Shown piece after piece: positions 58,723 through 64,000 of a stretch of DNA of 64,000 nucleotides. The notes under the pieces were generated by a model. That model had not been told where the DNA came from. It was given only the letters and a program-made list of their open reading frames with translations, and did no database searches. The stretch spans positions 4,064,001-4,128,000 of the forward strand of contig JAYKKM010000263.1 of assembly GCA_035772405.1 (NCBI GenBank), in the 5' to 3' direction. The stretch is from Chrysogorgia sp. JL179-B06 (taxonomy: Eukaryota; Cnidaria; Anthozoa; Scleralcyonacea; Chrysogorgiidae). The translations under genes and the position numbers were made by a program. Position 1 is the stretch's first letter. The number at the start of each line of letters is the position of its first letter.

Positions 58723-59892
58723 TTAGTCTAAATACAATTTTTCAATACTCTGTATTATAATGTCAGGATCTTCAAAGTTAATATTATATGATTCTATAAT
58801 ACTCTTAATAATAAAAGTAGTTGATGTACTGGTATTAGATGTAATCCTTACCCTTATAGAATAATTATATATTATATCCATATGCAGAGGGTAATATTGT
58901 AAACTAAGCGGTCTATTATTTTGTATAATACTATTATTTTTAACTTGATCTGATAATAAACTGACTTTAAACTTATAGGGTTTACTTGTCTTATAGAATA
59001 ATTTAAACCAATAAGAGTATTTCTGACAATTTTTATAACAACAGGTACAGGGTGGGGTTTTCGTTAGCATCAGCTTAACAATCTTATCGAGATTAAAAGT
59101 ATAAACCCTATCGTTACTAGTTTTAAGTTTTGATATAGGGTTATGATTTTCGCAAAAGAAAATAAAACAGCATACAAGTTGATACACTATTTTCTCAAAA
59201 TTATCTAAATTATGTAGATAATAAAAAGCAGCCTTCAAATAAAACGGATCTATAAAATATAAATAAATACAGCAATATGTAAATTCATGACTAAAACAAC
59301 GATTAAGTCTATGTAATGTATTACAAAGATAAGACCCTCCATACCCTATCGCTTTAGGAATTGTAGTTTGCTCATCATTAATAGTAATAGAAATAAAGTG
59401 GTAAATATCATTTCTTGGATGATAACTGTTTTGAATTTCAATAAAAAAATTATCAGAATGATTATCATTCAAATGAAAAATAGATTTCATTAATGTTTGA
59501 GCGGGTATTAATAGTAATTTGTGATAACGCTCACAGAGTTTTTCACCATAAATATAATATTTTCGTTGTGTATGAACAACAGGTATTATATAGTGTTGTT
59601 TATCTGTTAAGATTCGCCAATCCTTGCATTCATCTTGATGCAATTCAGGTTTCATTTTTTCAATATAGGCGTAGTCTTTATATCCACGACCAATTTGTCT
59701 CGATTCAATTTCCATACATTCGATAATTCCCCCATAGTAATAGTCACATAAGTCACAGACGGCAAATAATAATCCAATGTATCGGTTACGAAAATATTGT
59801 ATATAATACACAATTTTCAATATCGTCTTAATATTGGGACCGTGGTCATTAGCTTCTGCATAGCTTCTTTTATCACCAATGTTTAATGACAT
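58723..59892 (-). CDS. 389-aa protein of unknown function, AT-rich block
   Basis: I start it at ATG 59,892 (MSLNIGDKRSYAEAND); the frame opens 35 codons further up without an ATG. It is Tyr/Ile-rich, with many Cys (CDLCDYYYGGIIECMEIES; CTCCYKNCQKYSYW near residue 295) that may bind zinc, and a patterned middle (YGGSYLCNTLHRLNRCFSHE). It faces the Bcl-2-like gene and leaves a TATA-rich upstream. The largest gene of the block; no relative recognised. Confidence 0.7.
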   Translation of the reverse strand: MSLNIGDKRSYAEANDHGPNIKTILKIVYYIQYFRNRYIGLLFAVCDLCDYYYGGIIECMEIESRQIGRGYKDYAYIEKMKPELHQDECKDWRILTDKQHYIIPVVHTQRKYYIYGEKLCERYHKLLLIPAQTLMKSIFHLNDNHSDNFFIEIQNSYHPRNDIYHFISITINDEQTTIPKAIGYGGSYLCNTLHRLNRCFSHEFTYCCIYLYFIDPFYLKAAFYYLHNLDNFEKIVYQLVCCFIFFCENHNPISKLKTSNDRVYTFNLDKIVKLMLTKTPPCTCCYKNCQKYSYWFKLFYKTSKPYKFKVSLLSDQVKNNSIIQNNRPLSLQYYPLHMDIIYNYSIRVRITSNTSTSTTFIIKSIIESYNINFEDPDIIIQSIEKLYLD

Positions 59893-60000
59893 TCTCAAAA
59901 ACGAATGATGAACGCGTATGTTAAAGAAATCGACTTGTATATATATACTATTTTCCCCATTCTTATAATATATATTTCTATATGTAGAATTTAACACGAT

Positions 60001-60375
60001 TTTTGATCAAAATTTGAAAAAAGTATTATTGTATGTATAAACTAATCCCACGAGTATATAATATATCAACTGATTTGACGTGTATGTGTTTTAGAACAAC
60101 ATTAGGGATTCGTATCGTTAATCCCACAACATAGCCCCAAGTATTTGTTTAGAAGGAATCGCTAATTATGGATGCGCGTCTCTAATTCCTACAGCACACA
60201 TTCATTGTACACGAGTATCACAAATCATCGGGATGACATGAAAGCTTTAATCAACGAACTCTGATTGGTCAAACTAATCTACCCACAGTAACGCATAGTT
60301 ACGCAGGATGCTATTATAAAACCCGATGTAGGGTTGAAAATAATTAATATCAGTCTGAGTGTAGGAGAGAGAGAG
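60001..60375. promoter_or_regulatory. Regulatory region between divergent genes
   Basis: It contains the inverted copy (60,234-60,267) of the module at 55,277, ggattNgNatcg words like those of the 55.3-55.7 kb repeats, and a TATA box (attataaaa, about 60,314) some 60 bp before ATG 60,376. Confidence 0.5.
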
Positions 60376-61161
60376 ATGGCAAAAATATTTGAGAAGAAGA
60401 GCAGCGAAATTAAAGAAGCAGATGACTACATCCCGTTAGAGACAAACCTCCAGGAAGAATCTGAAGGGACGACTATCGAAGAGTTGTATGCGGGTAAATA
60501 TAATTGTGCATTAAACAAATGTAAAGAAGAAATATCCCAAGAACGACAGAAATTATTTTTATCGCGTATCACACATATAATGGATTGTGAATGTTACCAG
60601 TTTAAAGGAGAGAGACCCAGTTATCGTGAAGTAACTCTTCTCGAACTTCAAACGAACAAGTATTTTATTTATCATTGTTATGATGGGAAGTTAAAACCCT
60701 ACAAAGAACTAACTCGAAGGGAACGGTCTACTGTCTACTATCAATATCGATGTCATGGACTAGACTATTTATCTGAAAAAAATTCAAGAGATTATTTTAG
60801 TCAAAGTGAACTTATAAATAGATTAAGTTATTTATTTCGTAATGTTTTTCCCCCGAATGCTATTATCGGGTATAAAGGTGGTGATAAAGAATCGTCGTTA
60901 GTTAAAACACTTCAAGAAAAAACTATTTTACATTGTGTGAATCTTGAATATTTTGGAATTGAGAAGTACGATTATTTACTTTCGTTTTATAATCTTAAGC
61001 CAAGAAATTGTTGGTATCATACTAGTGAACCCACATGTTTATTGTATCATTGTAGTTTGTTTGAATGTCTTTTATTTGCTGCATGTTTGTTTCGTAAATT
61101 AGAAGATGGGGATAATGAACGATCTGTACTCTCTATGTATGATAAGGAATTTAATTTTTAA
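60376..61161 (+). CDS. 261-aa protein with conserved His/Cys C-terminus
   Basis: From ATG 60,376 (MAKIFEKKSSEIKEADD). N-terminal acidic part; YREVTLLELQTNKYFIYHCY, then IIGYKGGDKESSLVKTLQEK and ILHCVNLEYFGIEKYDYLLS. The end is CWYHTSEPTCLLYHCSLFEC. The yKGG..E..lv..L.......NLE...i.KYd and C..H....HC...E layout reminds me of uncharacterised proteins repeated in invertebrate genomes and viruses, perhaps an RNase H-like nuclease fold. That link is from memory and uncertain. TATA box upstream. Confidence 0.65.
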   Translation: MAKIFEKKSSEIKEADDYIPLETNLQEESEGTTIEELYAGKYNCALNKCKEEISQERQKLFLSRITHIMDCECYQFKGERPSYREVTLLELQTNKYFIYHCYDGKLKPYKELTRRERSTVYYQYRCHGLDYLSEKNSRDYFSQSELINRLSYLFRNVFPPNAIIGYKGGDKESSLVKTLQEKTILHCVNLEYFGIEKYDYLLSFYNLKPRNCWYHTSEPTCLLYHCSLFECLLFAACLFRKLEDGDNERSVLSMYDKEFNF

Positions 61162-61245
61162 AATTTATTCTCTCCTGAACATTTTACCTAAATAAAAAAA
61201 TACACTTTTTGATTTTAAAATCAAAAAATATTGAATGTATTTTCC

Positions 61246-61403
61246 TTTTATTTTTAGAAACACAAAGATTGTTTAAAAAATTATCAAAAGCACATTTAAG
61301 AAATGTTTATATTTTAAAAATAAAACGTACATTAGAACGTTATTATTTTGTTAATGATGTACATGTTATCAAAAACACTATTTTTGTAGGAGAGAAGTTT
61401 TAA
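61246..61403 (+). CDS. Possible small exon or gene
   Basis: An open frame follows an acceptor-like ttccttttatttttag (ends about 61,257). It reads KKLSKAHLRNVYILKIKRTL then YYFVNDVHVIKNTIFVGEKF. No ATG opens it, so it would need an upstream exon I cannot place. Protein-like but unproven. Confidence 0.3.
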
Positions 61404-61518
61404 AAAAAATAAGATGATCATAGAAACTCTTTGTACATTTAAATATATAAAAAATGATATCATTCTACGTATAGTATAAATAAAACGTTCTTATTTTTTT
61501 TCTCTTATTGGAATTAAA

Positions 61519-62199
61519 ATGAGTCAGAAAAAAATCATCCATTATAATGAACGTTTTTCGCTTTATAATCCAAGAAAATACGCGACAATTGCGTTAAAAG
61601 CAGCAAATAATCTATATACGTTTCAAGAAGTACCTTGGACACACGGTGTAATACCATCGAGTTTTCTTGACGGTTTTAAAATTAAAACAAATATTCGTGC
61701 TCCAGGACCATTTACTGATTTTTCATTGACATTTAGTGACAATAGAAAATTTCAAACAGATAAACAGAATTATCTTACGGGAGAATTAGAAGCAAGAAAA
61801 AAAGATTGGTATAAACGAAAAATAATTCATAGTATTGATGTAAAAATTAAAAATAATATTCTTGAAAAATATCACGATGCGTTAGGATGGAGTATTGTTC
61901 AAGTTAAAAAAGAGATATTCGAAGAGGGTGATTTTGAATCAAATATTGGACAATCTAGTAAATATTATTTTAGCCCTAATCAATTGTTTATTGATCCTGA
62001 GAAAAATTTCTTTAACGATGATAAACGTTTTGTAGATTTAGCTTATAATTTACCTGCTGACAAAGATTTTATTTTGATTCAAAACATTCAATTTATAGAT
62101 GATCATTTTTTTTATAAATATGGTATTAAAACGGGTGAAGCTGATAAACCCTATAATGAATACGATATTTCTATTGTTTATTCCGATGGATATACGTAG
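61519..62199 (+). CDS. 226-aa protein of unknown function, AT-rich block
   Basis: Clear ATG after an AT-rich leader. It starts MSQKKIIHYNERFSLYNPRK; middle FKIKTNIRAPGPFTDFSLTF; end FILIQNIQFIDDHFFYKYGI and YDISIVYSDGYT. Rich in beta-strand-like alternation and aromatic residues, no Cys cluster or membrane segment. It could be a structural protein, which is a guess. Intact. Confidence 0.7.
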   Translation: MSQKKIIHYNERFSLYNPRKYATIALKAANNLYTFQEVPWTHGVIPSSFLDGFKIKTNIRAPGPFTDFSLTFSDNRKFQTDKQNYLTGELEARKKDWYKRKIIHSIDVKIKNNILEKYHDALGWSIVQVKKEIFEEGDFESNIGQSSKYYFSPNQLFIDPEKNFFNDDKRFVDLAYNLPADKDFILIQNIQFIDDHFFYKYGIKTGEADKPYNEYDISIVYSDGYT

Positions 62200-62249
62200 A
62201 TATGTCTATATATAAAGATCATTTTTTCAAGATGTGTGTGTAAGTGTAA

Positions 62250-62440
62250 TGGCTATTTTTCAGACAGCAATAAATCAAGAGGGATATAAGATTTATCACG
62301 ATTTAACACAATATAGTTATTTGGAATCCGTTTTTTTTGGCAATTAGTAGGAAGTGTTGAAGTTGAAAAATCAAGATATCATCTACTAATATCTATAGCT
62401 GATTATGAAGCATATTTACGGTATAAATTTATACTGGAAG
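62250..62440 (+). pseudogene. Small frameshifted gene
   Basis: From ATG 62,250 the frame reads MAIFQTAINQEGYKIYHDLT and stops at TAG 62,345. Shifting at the T8 run (62,332-62,339) gives a continuous protein-like stretch, SVEVEKSRYHLLISIADYEA then YLRYKFILEVECSK. One base gained or lost in the T run explains the break (or a sequencing error). Unrecognised. Confidence 0.45.
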
Positions 62441-62444
62441 TAGA

Positions 62445-62774
62445 ATGTTCAAAAATCCCAAGATGTATATTATACATCAAGAGAATCATGAAATTCCAGA
62501 AGAATGTTATGAATTTCTTCGTAAAATATGTGAAGCATGGAATGATGACCGACTCCCACGTATCAACAACAAAGGAATTGGAGAATATTTAAAGATAATA
62601 GATTATGATAGAAAACATTGTTTTACTTATGAGTGCTTTAGGAGTATTATAGCATTATATTATGATTTTTTTGTTTATAATAAAACTATAAAATACTCTT
62701 GTAAAAAATGTAAAGGGGAATGCGAATGTAATATGGATTACTCTAATTTCACCAGTGTAAATTTTAATGAATAA
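62445..62774 (+). CDS. 109-aa protein with C-terminal Cys cluster
   Basis: Helical N-terminal part (EIPEECYEFLRKICEAWNDD), then ECFRSIIALYYDFFVYN and a cluster YSCKKCKGECECN that may bind a metal. The start overlaps the end of the preceding frameshifted gene. Unrecognised. Confidence 0.6.
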   Translation: MFKNPKMYIIHQENHEIPEECYEFLRKICEAWNDDRLPRINNKGIGEYLKIIDYDRKHCFTYECFRSIIALYYDFFVYNKTIKYSCKKCKGECECNMDYSNFTSVNFNE

Positions 62775-62861
62775 GAGCTTATAATGTAAAAAAATATTCA
62801 ATGAACAATATCCTCTTATGTAACGAAATAATACAATGAATGTATTTTTTTAATTTTAAAA

Positions 62862-63113
62862 TTAATACATTAAAATCTTTTCAAGATTGTTTCTGGGTCT
62901 ATGATATACAATTCCTCCTTTTTGAAAATGACCTTTGATTTTTTTCGTTCCTTGTTTTGCTATATTTTTTACTAAATTAGCTCCTTTTTTAAGCTCTTTT
63001 TTAAAATCTTTTATAAAAAGATTGCTGTATTTATTGATTGTTTTATTTCCCCCACGTTGCCTTTTTTTCCCCTTAAAATCACCACCCCGTAAATCTCTTA
63101 TTCTTCCTACCAT
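62862..63113 (-). CDS. Small basic protein with LRGG-type sites
   Basis: 83 aa from ATG 63,113 (MVGRIRDLRGGDFKGKKRQR). Strongly basic, with RGG at two places and QKGG near the end. LRGG/D fits the (M/I/L)xGG-x cleavage pattern of adenovirus-type proteases, seen in precursors of core and membrane-active proteins such as adenovirus pX and pVI. The middle is an amphipathic helix (LKKGANLVKNIAKQGTKKIK). If the block is an adintovirus-like or adenovirus-like element, this would be its DNA-condensing or membrane-lytic protein; no protease is in the window. It starts 3 bp from the SET gene's stop. Confidence 0.5.
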   Translation of the reverse strand: MVGRIRDLRGGDFKGKKRQRGGNKTINKYSNLFIKDFKKELKKGANLVKNIAKQGTKKIKGHFQKGGIVYHRPRNNLEKILMY

Positions 63114-63115
63114 TG

Positions 63116-63993
63116 TTATGAAGGTTGTTTTCTCTTGCAATAGTTATCACCATAGTCTGCAAAAATTTCTTCATGTGCTTTTATAGGTTTTATACTTTCT
63201 AAATGCATTTTTTTATTATTTGGATCGTAAACAAAATCGGAATTATTTTTATATATAGAACCGGGTTTCCCATTATTCGCATAACGTGCTGCTGCGTGAG
63301 TTGTCAAATAAGCATCGATACAAGTGTTTGCATCGTTACAAATACTATATACAGCATTATTGTTTTTACCATATTTACGATCCAATTTGGCTTGTGTTGT
63401 TTTTTGACCCGTGTAATAAGAAATATTACGATCGGGTTTAAAAGTTTTTTTCCAAGCAAATAATCCTTCACCAGCATTGGGGATATTTGATTTCTTGATA
63501 CGTAAGTTATTTTGTTTTGCTAAATGAATCCAACAATCCAATCATTTTTTGTTTTTGCTGTTCGTTTACGACATCTTATTTTTTTTAAGGTTTTACTTCT
63601 ACATTGAAGAACGTGACGTATACTTTGAGATTTATCATTGCGTCTTTTTTTTCGAGGTAACTTAATTCTTACCATTTTTTTTTTAAATATTGTTTTTATT
63701 CCTAAATAATCATTTTTTTCATGTGTCTGAATAAATTTTACCAAACATTCTACTTTATAGATAATATCTTCGGGACAGTTATATATTTCCTTTTTTAATT
63801 CTGTTATTCTTTGTTTTAAAATCTTTGATGAAATAGGTATTATCTTTTCTTTATCTTCTGTAAAATTTAGTAAACATTCCTTTAAAAGATACGGAGTAAA
63901 TAATATTGAAGGATCATTATCTTGAATTTCATATCCGATATAAGGTAAATTAGACGTTTTTAAATAAATTTCAATATAAACAATTTCACTCAT
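63116..63993 (-). pseudogene. SET-domain protein with zinc-knuckle, split by a 5-bp duplication
   Basis: The first frame (63,993-63,520) starts with ATG and ends with a Cys motif (LQCRSKTLKKIRCRKRT). The second frame (63,541-63,116) has no ATG and reads CWIHLAKQNNLRIKKSNIPN, GEGLFAWKKTF, HAAARYANNG and AHEEIFADYGDNYC. It is a SET lysine-methyltransferase fold with the conserved GEGLFA, RYANNG (for RFxNH) and E..FaDYG-Y motifs. A tandem CAATC duplication (63,534-63,543) shifts the frame exactly between the CxC and CWxH halves of one zinc motif. The unbroken protein would be roughly 290 aa, probably methylating host or viral chromatin proteins. Confidence 0.8.
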
Positions 63994-64000
63994 ATTTTTT

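Noticed and set aside
63541..63556. Slippery A AAA AAT heptamer on the minus strand before the SET frame, suggesting programmed -1 frameshifting
   Set aside because: The -1 frame meets TGA immediately after the heptamer, so slippage would not reach the SET domain; the adjacent 5-bp tandem duplication explains the break better.
48330..64000. Bacterial contamination
   Set aside because: Introns, TATA boxes, a TTAA-flanked MITE and LINE debris in the same block point to eukaryotic nuclear DNA or a eukaryotic virus.

Overview
This window is eukaryotic, most likely from a marine invertebrate (a cnidarian fits best, but no single-copy host gene is recognisable enough to settle it). GT-AG introns, non-LTR retrotransposons with PHD fingers and 2A-like motifs, a CACTA-type transposase, hAT, BEL/Pao and Penelope-like fragments, palindromic MITEs, a short TTAGGG-type repeat and a complete Polinton/Maverick all point that way. 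Intact genes are concentrated in two virus-like blocks; the rest is mostly layered transposon debris.

1-25.4 kb: decayed repeats. There is a LINE reverse-transcriptase fragment at the left edge, two possible host exons (1.9-2.6 kb, minus), several foldback elements, and a ~195-bp tandem array (6.84-7.98 kb). A relic of the N-terminal part of a Polinton-type DNA polymerase lies at 8.7-9.6 kb. Nested LINEs follow: a minus-strand PHD-finger LINE (11,044-14,508) sits inside a plus-strand LINE and is flanked by AAACA. GIY-YIG (Penelope-like) fragments belong to a duplicated unit (15.2-16.5 and 19.1-20.7 kb). Next come a hAT transposase C-terminus with an intron and a CACTA/EnSpm-type transposase gene whose last recognisable exon is split by the Polinton.

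25,473-47,162: a complete Polinton of about 21.7 kb, with a TTGGGA target duplication, AG...CT ends and long inverted repeats. Minus-strand genes: protein-primed DNA polymerase B, a zinc-ribbon protein, three small membrane proteins, a BRO-N/nuclease protein, a small probable lipoprotein, a fibre-like protein and a 494-aa membrane-anchored protein. Plus-strand genes: thymidine kinase, penton (minor capsid), retroviral-type integrase with chromodomain, a coiled-coil membrane protein in two tandem copies, double-jelly-roll major capsid protein, packaging ATPase and a 172-aa terminal protein. The second coiled-coil copy is broken by a frameshift and by a 3.7-kb LINE. Together these give replication, integration, capsid building and genome packaging. 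No adenain-type maturation protease is visible.

47.2-48.3 kb: the end of the CACTA exon, a BEL/Pao integrase tail and the first copy of a direct repeat that recurs at 53.05-54.05 kb.

48.4-64.0 kb: a strikingly AT-rich block of compact genes on both strands, several with TATA boxes just upstream and at least two apparently spliced. I recognise only a SET-domain methyltransferase (split by a 5-bp tandem duplication), a possible Bcl-2-like protein and a small basic protein with LRGG-type sites. The others are unknown, and three small families recur as diverged copies in two clusters. This looks like part of an integrated large DNA virus or virus-like element of a group I cannot name; it runs off the right edge and is the best candidate for something undescribed.
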